Assembly: GCA_945893045.1 (NCBI GenBank)
Contig: CAMDEA010000081.1
Coordinates: forward strand, 1 to 36,949
Length of the DNA: 36,949 bases
Source: Planctomyces sp. SH-PL62
GTDB taxonomy: Bacteria > Planctomycetota > Planctomycetia > Planctomycetales > Planctomycetaceae
Reading direction: 5' to 3'
Part shown: piece after piece, positions 1-7,404 of the stretch
Numbering within the stretch: the first letter of the stretch is position 1
Layout: each line of letters opens with the position of its first letter
Program-made: the position numbers and the translations under genes
The notes under the pieces: model-generated
The model's input: the letters and a program-made list of their open reading frames with translations, nothing else
Told to the model about the DNA's origin: nothing
Database searches by the model: none

Positions 1-74
1 AGCGAAGACTGCGAAACCTTCAACAACACCTCCGACCGCTCCCGCTCTTTGACACTCAGACGTAACTTGCCCAT
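1..74 (-). CDS. Insertion-sequence transposase, N-terminal fragment (runs off the left edge)
   Basis: Only the first 24 complete codons lie in the window. Reading leftward from ATG at 74, the peptide begins MGKLRLSVKERERSEVLLKV. It resembles the N-termini of ISNCY/IS481-type transposases, which start with a short basic stretch leading into a helix-turn-helix. A GAGGG Shine-Dalgarno-like sequence lies about 4-5 bases upstream of the ATG. The adjoining 97-150 segment has IS-end features, which supports the call. The family assignment is tentative because the catalytic domain is outside the window. Confidence 0.5.
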   Translation of the reverse strand, partial: MGKLRLSVKERERSEVLLKVSQSS

Positions 75-96
75 CGGTCCCTCGGAAACGCCACCA

Positions 97-150
97 GTGT
101 GACATTTCTATCTTGGACAAGATGTGACATTTCTAAATTGGTCTGACACT
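97..150. mobile_element. Terminal region of the insertion sequence, with paired subterminal repeats
   Basis: The 12-base word GTGACATTTCTA occurs at 99-110 and again at 124-135, each followed by a TTGG-containing hexamer. The segment closes with TGTCAG (read on the minus strand) near 144-149. Short direct repeats at a fixed 25-base spacing just outside a transposase start are typical of transposase binding sites at IS ends. The outer boundary is probably at about 148-150, immediately next to the stop codon of the neighbouring gene. The other IS end and any target duplication are outside the window, so the exact tip is inferred. Confidence 0.5.
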
Positions 151-1266
151 CTATCGGGGTCGCCGACGCAATCGGTCGAGGCGTGCCCGCCAGGCGGACA
201 GAGACAGCGACTCACGCCACGAACCGCGATCGTCTCGCGACCACGAGGTGGCCGCGACGGAACCGAGGAGCATTCCCGCCATCGCGGCCACGCGACTGCC
301 GTGATGCGGACGCAGCGCCACGGAATTCGAGCCGCGTGACAGGAAATCGAATTCGCCCCAGCCGGCTTCGTCAGCCCAGCCACGCAGGACTGTGCGGAAC
401 GCTTCATCGTCGGCGGAGTCATTCAACGATTGCTCAGCGTCCGACGCCGAATCTTCAGCATCGTCTTTCGGGACCGGCCGAGCGTTGTCTTCTGGCATGG
501 ATTTCGGCTTCTGCTCGACACCCACCGGCAGCACGAAGTCCGGTTCGTTGCGGAACAGCGCGTTGATGATCTGGTCGATCGCTTGCTCAGGAGTCGGCAC
601 GACAATCTCGCCGAGCGATGTTGTCGGCTTCACGGACTTCAGATCCGGCGTTGCCGGCGACTCATCAAAGACGCTTTCGGAAATCGTGATGCCGACCAGC
701 GGTGACAGTCCGTTCGGAGTTTTGGTTTCGGCCGTGAATGGTTCCGACGTGATCGCCGAAAACGACACGATCAAATCCGCCTGCCGAGCGTTTGTCGTCA
801 GCAAATTTGGACGGGGAATCGCCACGTCATTCGAGGAGCGGACGGTGACGCGATCGAACTGCAACCGTCCCGCGCCGCTGACCGAGAAGACTTCGTCGAA
901 CACGGTGCCGTCGATGACGGTAGCCCCGGTGCCGATGATCGTGACGTTATCGGTCACCACCAGCGGACCGTTCGCGGCGGAGACGCCGATGACTCCGGCC
1001 GGAAGCGTGATCGTGTCGGCTCCCGCATGCGCGTTGGCTTCTTCGAGGGCCGCTCGCAGAGTGGTGTGGCCAGCGGCATCCGCGGCGATCCCGTCGCCGA
1101 GAATGGCATCGTGCGAGTCCGCCAAGCTGTTGACCACAAACGCAGACAACAACCGTCGCGGCTCGAACGCTTCGGCCGAGAAGCCGCCCAGTGAGCGGCG
1201 ACGTCGCGCCGGCCGGAGTTTATTCCAGATCGTGACGATTCGGTTCCACCAGGCGTGAATCGGCAT
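151..1266 (-). CDS. Exported LEPR/CSLREA-type protein, possibly truncated by the IS
   Basis: Function unknown. The N-terminus is basic and carries FEPRRLLSA (about residues 33-41), a match to the LEPR-LLSA motif found near the start of many very large planctomycete surface proteins. It is followed directly by a CSLREA-like stretch (VNSLADSHDA, then TTLRAALEEANA), the start of a parallel beta-helix type repeat. After that come a variable Ser/Thr/Pro-rich region, an Asp/Glu-rich segment, one hydrophobic segment (VAAMAGMLLGSVAA) and an Arg-rich tail. Two consecutive ATG codons lie at 1269 and 1266; an AAGGA motif is better spaced for 1266. At about 371 residues it is short for the family. Its TAG stop (151-153) touches the IS end, so the original C-terminus may be lost. 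The open frame continues upstream of the start, but that part is the palindrome at 1429-1529. Confidence 0.65.
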   Translation of the reverse strand: MPIHAWWNRIVTIWNKLRPARRRRSLGGFSAEAFEPRRLLSAFVVNSLADSHDAILGDGIAADAAGHTTLRAALEEANAHAGADTITLPAGVIGVSAANGPLVVTDNVTIIGTGATVIDGTVFDEVFSVSGAGRLQFDRVTVRSSNDVAIPRPNLLTTNARQADLIVSFSAITSEPFTAETKTPNGLSPLVGITISESVFDESPATPDLKSVKPTTSLGEIVVPTPEQAIDQIINALFRNEPDFVLPVGVEQKPKSMPEDNARPVPKDDAEDSASDAEQSLNDSADDEAFRTVLRGWADEAGWGEFDFLSRGSNSVALRPHHGSRVAAMAGMLLGSVAATSWSRDDRGSWRESLSLSAWRARLDRLRRRPR

Positions 1267-1428
1267 CATGCTTCCTTGGAGAGTTGGCCCGCTTGTCTTA
1301 CAAGCTGTCACCTCGTTGGATCGGCAATGTCGGCGGAACAGACCCAAGCAAAGATTGCCGGTCACGCAGTTTGGTCGAACTCTGCGGGCACACGACGCGG
1401 AGTCGAACGGCTCCGACTTTAGTTTTCC

Positions 1429-1529
1429 GGCTGATGGCCGAGAGCCGATGGCCGACAGCCGTGATACCGTTTTTGTCACTTTGAAAAACGGCATCACGGC
1501 AATCTGCCCTCGGCTTTCGGCAGACGGCC
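1429..1529. repeat. Imperfect palindromic element, about 100 bp
   Basis: Two 37-base arms (1429-1465 and 1493-1529) are imperfect inverted complements. The core is very regular: CCGTGAT, one mismatch, CCGTTTTT, a 9-base loop, AAAAACGG, one mismatch, ATCACGG. The outer arms contain repeated GGCCGA words. Complementarity continues weakly for several more bases on each side. It lies between the divergent starts at 1266 and 1560 and contains no supported ORF. The short ORFs over it are artefacts of the symmetry. Confidence 0.75.
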
Positions 1530-1559
1530 GGAAGGTGGATTTCGAACGGAATTGAACTC

Positions 1560-2543
1560 ATGCGCGGACTGGTCACTGGCGGCGGCGGATTTCTCGGTCG
1601 GTACATCGTCGAACAGCTCGTCGCTCGCGGTGATCAGGTGCGTGTCTTCAGCCGACAGCGATATCCCGAACTCGACAATCTGGGAGTCGAATCACACACC
1701 GGCGATCTGCAAGACACGTCAGCCATCGCGGTGGCGTGCAAGGGAATGGATGTTGTCTTCCACTCCGCAGCGCTGCCTGGCATTTGGGGGCCGTGGAAGC
1801 TGTTTCACGGAGTCAACACGCTCGGCACGCACCACGTCATCGAAGGCTGTCGGCGTCATGGCGTTGGCCGACTCGTCTTCACCAGTTCGCCGAGCGTTGT
1901 GTACGACGGCCACGATCATCTCGGAGCGGACGAGTCGCTGCCGTATGCCACGAACTTCCTCTGCCATTACCCGCGCAGCAAAGCGCTTGCCGAACAAGCC
2001 GTGCTGGCGGCCAACGGTGTCGAGGGCTTGGCAACCTGCGCGTTGAGACCGCATCTGATCTGGGGACCGCGCGACACGCAGCTCATTCCGAGATTGATCG
2101 AGCGAGCGAAACGCGGCCAACTGCGGCGAGTCGGCGACGGACGGAACTTGATCTCGATGGTCTACGTCGAGAACGCCGCGCGAGCACACCTCCAAGCCGC
2201 CGATGCATTGTCACTCACGTCGCCCGTCGCCGGCCAAGCCTACTTCATCAACGAACCCGATCCGGTCAATCTGTGGGACTGGGTCAACAGGCTGCTCGGC
2301 CGCGCCGGTTTGCCTCCCATCACGAAGTCGATCTCCGAGAGCGCAGCCTCGGCCATCGGTGCGGTGTTGGAAGGAATCTATTCGCTGTTGCGCATCGGGG
2401 CGGAGCCACGCATGACTCGCTTCCTCGCGTCGCAGTTGAGCCGCTCGCACTGGTATCGCGTGGAGAAGGCTCAGCGAGATTTCGGCTTTGAATCGTTGGT
2501 CTCGGTCGAGGAAGGGCTGCGGAGGTTGGAGTTGTCAAACTAA
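1560..2543 (+). CDS. NAD(P)-dependent short-chain reductase of the 3-beta-HSD family, OleD-like
   Basis: Extended short-chain dehydrogenase of 327 residues. The Rossmann motif TGGGGFLG is at residues 6-13, and YPRSK near residue 140 supplies the catalytic Tyr and Lys. The segments LRPHLIWGPRDTQLIPRL and GDGRNLISMVYVENAARAH, and the C-terminal MTRFLASQLSRSHWY, closely follow the pattern I know from OleD, the reductase that converts 2-alkyl-3-ketoacids to 2-alkyl-3-hydroxyacids in long-chain olefin synthesis, and from the related sterol dehydrogenase NSDHL. No oleA, oleB or oleC is in the window, so the substrate is uncertain. The start is the first ATG, with only a weak GGA upstream. The stop codon opens a short remnant of a repeat found elsewhere in the window. 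The alternative is a generic NAD-dependent epimerase. Confidence 0.85.
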   Translation: MRGLVTGGGGFLGRYIVEQLVARGDQVRVFSRQRYPELDNLGVESHTGDLQDTSAIAVACKGMDVVFHSAALPGIWGPWKLFHGVNTLGTHHVIEGCRRHGVGRLVFTSSPSVVYDGHDHLGADESLPYATNFLCHYPRSKALAEQAVLAANGVEGLATCALRPHLIWGPRDTQLIPRLIERAKRGQLRRVGDGRNLISMVYVENAARAHLQAADALSLTSPVAGQAYFINEPDPVNLWDWVNRLLGRAGLPPITKSISESAASAIGAVLEGIYSLLRIGAEPRMTRFLASQLSRSHWYRVEKAQRDFGFESLVSVEEGLRRLELSN

Positions 2544-2570
2544 CCTTAAGCGTCAGCGAGGGCGAACGCT
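2541..2570. repeat. Remnant of the 28484/32618 repeat family, forming a small hairpin
   Basis: From the TAA stop of the reductase gene, about 22 bases match the TAACCCGAAGCGTCAGCGAG arm of the elements at 28484 and 32618 with two differences. AAGCGT and ACGCTT within it can form a 6-bp stem with an 11-13 base loop. The site lies between convergent genes, so it may help transcription end, but there is no clear T-run. Confidence 0.5.
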
Positions 2571-2607
2571 TCAAAACCCATCTATATTCGCGATGCGGTG
2601 AGGCGTT

Positions 2608-3369
2608 CTAAAACACCCCGATCAACCTCAACGCGGCCACCGACGACAGCAGCAGCACCAGACTATCGAATTGCCGCTGCGGAATGCGGTGAATCAGCCA
2701 GCGACCGGCCAGCATTCCGAGCACGATCATCGGTGTCAGCACGGCGTTGAGCATAAGCGTCTCCGCCCCAATGAGTCCCAACTGGGCGCTGAACGGAACC
2801 TTGAACAAGTTCAACAGCAGGAAGAACCAGGCCGTTGTGCCAACGACTTCCAGCTTCGGCATCGAGACCGTCACCAGATACAGCGCGATGATCCCGCCGG
2901 CTCCGTTGGCCAGCATCGTGCAGAAACCGGCGATCAGACAGAGGCTCCAGGCGAACCAAGCGGCATGGGGGACACGCTCGAACCAGTCAGGTCGCCACAT
3001 GCGTGACAACTGCATCGCCGCCAAGCCCAAGATGATGCTGCCGATGACCGGCCTGTAGGCCGACTCGTTGATCGAATCCATCAACGCCCAACCGACGACA
3101 ACCCCGATGCCCGTCGGCAGCGACATGCTCTTGATGTACTCCCACCGCGCGTGCTGCCGAAACGACAAGACGGCACACACGTCGCCGAAGATCAGCATCG
3201 GCAGAACATACCCCGTCGATTTCTTCGCTCCGAAAATGAACGCGAAGATCACGACGTGAAACAGGCCGATCCCCGCAAAGCCGCTCTTCGCCACTCCCAG
3301 GCCAAACGCGGAGACCAACACCAGCGACCATTGAGCGGCGGTCAGTTCCGGCAAACCAATTTCAGGCAT
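2608..3369 (-). CDS. TauE/SafE-family membrane transporter
   Basis: A 253-residue protein with about eight hydrophobic segments in two halves, the layout of the TauE/SafE (DUF81) family of sulfite, sulfoacetate or other organic-anion exporters. Characteristic stretches are GLGVAKSGFAGIGLFHVVIF near the N-terminus, GDVCAVLSFRQHARW after the third helix, and ANGAGGIIALYLV at the start of the second half. Its ATG lies inside the end of the upstream amidohydrolase gene (8-base overlap), which indicates translational coupling. The pairing suggests export or import of a compound handled by the hydrolase, but the sequence does not reveal the substrate. Confidence 0.85.
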   Translation of the reverse strand: MPEIGLPELTAAQWSLVLVSAFGLGVAKSGFAGIGLFHVVIFAFIFGAKKSTGYVLPMLIFGDVCAVLSFRQHARWEYIKSMSLPTGIGVVVGWALMDSINESAYRPVIGSIILGLAAMQLSRMWRPDWFERVPHAAWFAWSLCLIAGFCTMLANGAGGIIALYLVTVSMPKLEVVGTTAWFFLLLNLFKVPFSAQLGLIGAETLMLNAVLTPMIVLGMLAGRWLIHRIPQRQFDSLVLLLSSVAALRLIGVF

Positions 3370-4312
3370 AGAAGAAGACCTTCTCGGCGGTCTTCGCCAA
3401 CAGCCACTCGCGGTCTGGCTTCGAGAGGAAATCCATACGGTCGCGGACGAGGCTGATCGACGCCTTGTAGTTGTTGACTCCCTGAATCTGATACGGCGAG
3501 TCGCTGGCCCACATCAGCCGCTGCGGCCCGAAGCAGTCGAGCAGCCGCTTGATCATCGGGATCAGCTCGTCATGCGGAGGCTTCTTCTGGCCGAGCGCGT
3601 AGTACGCCGAAATCTTCACGCTCGTGTGCTTGTGCCGAGCCAGACGGCACAGAGCCTTGATGTCCGCTTCGCGCATCTCGCCATCGACTCCGATGCGAGC
3701 GAAGTGATCAATCACGACCGGCGTGTCGGGATGCCGCTCGCACATCGCGTCGGTCGAGGACAGGTCCGAAGCATTGATCAGCGGACACATCGCCTGCCGA
3801 GTCTCTGCCCCGGTCTTCCACATCTCGATCATGCCGGGCGATTCGAGCCATTTCGGTTGATCCTCTTTCTTGCGAACGAACGGTGTGATGCGGAAGCCGG
3901 TGACTCCTTGCGGCAGCAACTTCTTCATCGTGGCTCCGGCCTGCGGCAGATGGTCATCGACCATCCCCTGCACGCGAAACAGCTTCGGATGCCGCCGCAC
4001 CGCGTCGATCAGATACGAGTTGTCGAACAGGTGATAGACCGAATGCTGAATCAGTACGACGCGGCCAACACCCTCCGGCCGAGCAATCGCCATCAGTTCG
4101 ACATCGGTGAAGCTGGGCGGCTTGAGGTCCGCTTTCGTCTGCCCCGGAGCCAACGGGAACTTGTCGACGTCCGGCAGCCAGATATGGGAATGCGCGTCGA
4201 TCCACGGCAGGTCGGTCGTTTGCGCGTTTGTCATTCCGGTGACTGCGACCGCACTCATGGCGACCCCCGTTTTCAAAGCGTCTCGTCGAGTCATGGTGAT
4301 TGGCTGGCTCAT
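3362..4312 (-). CDS. Tat-exported amidohydrolase (amidohydrolase_2, TIM-barrel)
   Basis: A 316-residue metal-dependent hydrolase of the PF04909 type. Residues 8-30 form a Tat-like signal (TRRDALKTG followed by a small hydrophobic stretch ending at an Ala-rich site), so it is probably exported folded. DAHSHIW supplies the first metal-binding His pair, VVIDHFARI a later His, and MWASDSPYQ the conserved catalytic Asp. This family includes lactonases and decarboxylases acting on carboxylated or aromatic substrates; the substrate here is unknown. The start is at 4312; a second ATG at 4294 (MTRRDAL) would also preserve the twin-arginine motif. The stop codon overlaps the start of the TauE/SafE gene, indicating an operon. 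Confidence 0.82.
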   Translation of the reverse strand: MSQPITMTRRDALKTGVAMSAVAVTGMTNAQTTDLPWIDAHSHIWLPDVDKFPLAPGQTKADLKPPSFTDVELMAIARPEGVGRVVLIQHSVYHLFDNSYLIDAVRRHPKLFRVQGMVDDHLPQAGATMKKLLPQGVTGFRITPFVRKKEDQPKWLESPGMIEMWKTGAETRQAMCPLINASDLSSTDAMCERHPDTPVVIDHFARIGVDGEMREADIKALCRLARHKHTSVKISAYYALGQKKPPHDELIPMIKRLLDCFGPQRLMWASDSPYQIQGVNNYKASISLVRDRMDFLSKPDREWLLAKTAEKVFFYA

Positions 4313-4412
4313 GAGGCTGCTCGCTCCCGCTTGGGTTATCTTGATTCATTCATCGCTCCGGCTCCACGCCGGTCGATTCACCAGTAGCCTACAAACGCCA
4401 GCGACGCTCGCA

Positions 4413-4508
4413 ATGGTCGAGCAATCGCTCCGTCGAAAAGTCGTGTCGCGCGGTTTCGTTTTATTGGTCGGGGCGGTATTGATACTCGCGATGGGAGGCT
4501 GGCCATGA
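4413..4508 (+). CDS. Possible 31-residue membrane peptide upstream of the WD40-like gene
   Basis: A short frame (begins MVEQSLRRKV) encodes a basic N-terminus followed by one hydrophobic helix (GFVLLVGAVLILAMGGW). Its TGA overlaps the ATG of the next gene as ATGA, the classic coupling arrangement. No clear ribosome binding site is seen before 4413, and the ATGA overlap may be chance. Treat as a weak candidate. Confidence 0.2.
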   Translation: MVEQSLRRKVVSRGFVLLVGAVLILAMGGWP

Positions 4509-5785
4509 AGACTTGGAGCGTTCGCGGCGTGATGGTGGTGCTGGCGGTCGTCGTGCTGGCCGATGGCCTTCGAGCCGGCGATTCGGGTTTTCCGGATTCC
4601 TGCATCGAATTGGCGAACATGCCGCCAAGGGGACTTCGGTCTCACTCGTTTTCGACGCGGGATGCGGTCCTCTTCGCGTTCGATCATCCGAATCGGCGGC
4701 TCAATCCCGGTGAGCAGGTTCCCTTCATCGCCTGGGAGACACGGACTGGAAAATGGCTCGCAAAGATGACGTCTCCCGATCCGCGCGCGATCGGGTGGAA
4801 ATTTTCTCCGGACGGAACGCTGCTGGCCATTCCGATCGTCAGCAAAGCCAGGATCGTTCAATTGTGGGAGGTTGGGAAGGAGGACAACAACGGTGTTCCC
4901 GCGCTGCGTCTACTGACTGAGCTTCACCAGCGCTACCATCGTCCGACTCTGTCGGATCCCCGCAGCGAGGGACATGCCGGTTTCGCCGACCTGGCCTTCT
5001 TGGCTTGGACACCCGACAGCAAGACGCTGCTGGCGCAGCATGAGACTCCCAATACCGAGATTCAGTTTTGGTCCCGCACGGACAAGCCAAGCGTTTGGGA
5101 CGAAACCGACCGTGACACCAAATGGAAACCGTGGGCCATTGTGAAATACGAGGAAGATCTCATTTTTGATTTCACCGTCTCACCGGATAACCGATCGCTC
5201 GCGGTGATCCATTCCACGAGACGGCCGCTGGGATCTGGGCAAATCTTTGACCTCGACACGGCGAACCTCCGAGAGGAATTCCAAGTCCAACGTCCTCCGA
5301 GAAAGCCATCCGAAAGCTACGGCTATCGCCTCAAGTATTCCGCCGACAGCAAGACTCTGGCGATCAGTGACAGGCGATACTTGGCTCTTTGGGACACCGC
5401 TCCCCTGAAGCCGCGATTCGAAATGGAGAAGCCGGATTTTCTCGGCGAATCCGATGCTCCTCATGGCCACATGGCCTTCCTCCAAAACGATCACTGGCTG
5501 CTCACCATGAAAAGCCTCTCTCACGAGGACCGCAGACGCTTCACGGGTGGGTTGATCCAACTCCAGGTCCGCGATGCTCAGAGTGGTGAGCTTCGCCAAG
5601 AAGTCGCTTTTCCCAAGGAGCTTGGTCTCTTGGACACACTCGAGACGCTGCCGGACGGACGAGTGATGACTAGGTTCGCGTTCCGCAAGAAAAACCAAGA
5701 CTTCGGCGTGCGATACTTCCTTTGGCCCCACGACGACTTGCTTCGCTATGCAGCCGAGCACGGTTCGGCACCCGCACCAAAGTGA
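4505..5785 (+). CDS. Secreted WD40-like repeat protein
   Basis: A 426-residue protein with a signal peptide (hydrophobic VMVVLAVVVLADGLRAGD after a short basic N-terminus). The mature part contains several blade-like repeats with the SPDG/SPDN/SADSKTL pattern followed by LW-D (for example FSPDGTLLAIPI, VSPDNRSLAVIH, YSADSKTLAIS with LALWDT), typical of WD40/TolB-like propellers. No catalytic motif is seen; a scaffold or ligand-binding role in the periplasm is likely, with unknown partner. A GGGAGG Shine-Dalgarno sequence lies about 7 bases upstream of the ATG. It converges on the isochorismatase-type gene with only 40 bases between them. Confidence 0.7.
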   Translation: MKTWSVRGVMVVLAVVVLADGLRAGDSGFPDSCIELANMPPRGLRSHSFSTRDAVLFAFDHPNRRLNPGEQVPFIAWETRTGKWLAKMTSPDPRAIGWKFSPDGTLLAIPIVSKARIVQLWEVGKEDNNGVPALRLLTELHQRYHRPTLSDPRSEGHAGFADLAFLAWTPDSKTLLAQHETPNTEIQFWSRTDKPSVWDETDRDTKWKPWAIVKYEEDLIFDFTVSPDNRSLAVIHSTRRPLGSGQIFDLDTANLREEFQVQRPPRKPSESYGYRLKYSADSKTLAISDRRYLALWDTAPLKPRFEMEKPDFLGESDAPHGHMAFLQNDHWLLTMKSLSHEDRRRFTGGLIQLQVRDAQSGELRQEVAFPKELGLLDTLETLPDGRVMTRFAFRKKNQDFGVRYFLWPHDDLLRYAAEHGSAPAPK

Positions 5786-5825
5786 AACGCGAAATGAGCG
5801 TCAAGCTCCCCTGATGACGTGCGAC

Positions 5826-7259
5826 TCACCTGGCTGGCTCGAAGAAGATGTCGGTCGCTCCACCGAACTTCGCAGGGAGCGGAATGTTTGACGAGGACTT
5901 CTCCTCTCCGACCACGCGGCATTGCCAGCGTCCCTTGAGCTCCAGTTGGTTCTTGCCGCTGATGACGGTCGGGGCCTGCTGCAAACCAATCGACGGGTCC
6001 GCACCGCCGCCATGCAGAACCAGGAGGTTCGTGTCGTCGAGGGAGATCGCTTTGTCAGGGACACGCAGCAGCGTTCGATCGGCGGAACCTCCGGATTCGG
6101 CGCTCAACGCTTCACCGTTGAGCCACGCTCGCACGGCACCGTCACGCGACGACAATGACAATCGCACTCCGGACGAATCGATCCACGATTTGGGCAATCG
6201 AATCGTGCAGCGATACCACACCGGACCTCCCAACGTCCCAAAGCCAGCGTTTGCCTCTGACCAAAGACTTGGAATCGAGATCGGAGACCATTCGGCGCAC
6301 GGCTGGCGCTTCATCAGACCAACATGCGACACCCGACTCCTCTGTTCCGACTCGGTTCGCGTGTCGTACTTCGATCGAAACGGCTCGCCGCCGAGAATCT
6401 GATCGCTGGTGATCGTCGGGCAGACGAATCGTTCGACGTGCCGGACGACGAGGTCGTTGCCGGTGAAGTGATCGACCTGCGGCCAACGCTTCGGGTTGTA
6501 CATGCAGTCGGTCATGTCGCGCATCAGCGCGACGTTCTTGCCGTTGCGAACCATCTGCCGCAACCCGAACGGCCGGCCGAGCACGCACATGTTGAGATGG
6601 ACGCCAACCAGAATCACGTTCTTGATGCCGCGCGATTCGAGCACGTTCCAAACTTCGTCGCCTCGGTCCGAGATGAAGTCGCGGTCGGCGTCGATCTCGA
6701 TCAACTTCGACTGCGTCTTCCACGGCATTCCCGGATTGCGGCCCATCACCTTGAGCTTCGCAGCCCACTCGGCGTGCTCGGCTGGATCGTCGTCCTCGCC
6801 GCCATCCGATTGGTCGATTGGATAGACCGCCTGCTCTTCGCTGGGAATGCGCGAGCACCAATGCTCAACGTCCTTCGGCTTGTTCTTCGCCGCCGGAGCC
6901 GCGACCGCTCGCTTCCGAGCCGCGTGATCTTCGTAAGCCGCCATGCAATCACTCGGCGAATGAATGATCGTGGCACCCCGCTTCCGAGCCTCCTTCAAGA
7001 CGTCGTTCATCCGCGGAGCAAACTCTTCCAACCGCCGCACGGCGTTCAAGCAGTGATGAGCGTCCCACACATCGCAGACGATGACGGCGGTTTCCTTCGC
7101 GGCCCAAGACTCATCGCGAGTCTGACTTTTGAAACTTCCACTCCCAGCGGACTGCTCCTGCTGGAAACGAAGGTGAAGTTTCAAGTCATCTCCAAAGATG
7201 GTCGTCGTCATGAGCAAGACTCCCAGTGACAGGACAGCAATCAATCCCGATGACTTCAC
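5826..7259 (-). CDS. Exported isochorismatase-like cysteine hydrolase with C-terminal jelly-roll domain
   Basis: A 477-residue protein. Residues 1-25 are a signal peptide. The cysteine hydrolase (isochorismatase) domain spans roughly 55-300: VIVCDVW carries the catalytic Asp and GVHLNMCVLGRPFGLRQM the nucleophilic Cys. Downstream, WYRCTIRLP, RLSLSSRDGAVRAWLNGE and LLVLHGGG resemble the galactose-binding-like jelly roll of GH2 and sialate-esterase proteins. Family members hydrolyse amides or vinyl ethers; the substrate here is unknown. I chose the GTG at 7259 because a perfect GGAGG lies 7 bases upstream and a complete signal peptide follows. The longer open frame to 7739 runs back into the DUF1501 gene in another frame and is not supported. 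It lies 145 bases downstream of DUF1501. Confidence 0.8.
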   Translation of the reverse strand: MKSSGLIAVLSLGVLLMTTTIFGDDLKLHLRFQQEQSAGSGSFKSQTRDESWAAKETAVIVCDVWDAHHCLNAVRRLEEFAPRMNDVLKEARKRGATIIHSPSDCMAAYEDHAARKRAVAAPAAKNKPKDVEHWCSRIPSEEQAVYPIDQSDGGEDDDPAEHAEWAAKLKVMGRNPGMPWKTQSKLIEIDADRDFISDRGDEVWNVLESRGIKNVILVGVHLNMCVLGRPFGLRQMVRNGKNVALMRDMTDCMYNPKRWPQVDHFTGNDLVVRHVERFVCPTITSDQILGGEPFRSKYDTRTESEQRSRVSHVGLMKRQPCAEWSPISIPSLWSEANAGFGTLGGPVWYRCTIRLPKSWIDSSGVRLSLSSRDGAVRAWLNGEALSAESGGSADRTLLRVPDKAISLDDTNLLVLHGGGADPSIGLQQAPTVISGKNQLELKGRWQCRVVGEEKSSSNIPLPAKFGGATDIFFEPAR

Positions 7260-7298
7260 AGTAACACCTCCGAGGAATTGGTTCGTCGATGGCTGATT

Positions 7299-7371
7299 CG
7301 TCCTCTCCCTTGATTCGTTGGACTCATTCAAGAGGAACAAACAGAGTCCAACGAATCGAGAAAGACAACGA
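7299..7371. repeat. Inverted repeat between DUF1501 and isochorismatase-like genes
   Basis: GATTCGTTGGACTC (7312-7325) and its exact complement (7344-7357) form a 14-bp stem with an 18-base loop. Pairing extends outward imperfectly to about 7299 and 7371. It could be an attenuator or mRNA-stabilising hairpin in the leader of the isochorismatase-type gene, or a degenerate mobile palindrome. Confidence 0.6.
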
Positions 7372-7404
7372 ATGAAAACGCCGCAGGCTCCGAGTGCGAT
7401 TGCG

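Noticed and set aside
392..1258. 288-codon plus-strand open frame
   Set aside because: It is antisense to the LEPR/CSLREA-type gene, which has recognisable motifs and a good ribosome site. The plus-strand product has no family features.
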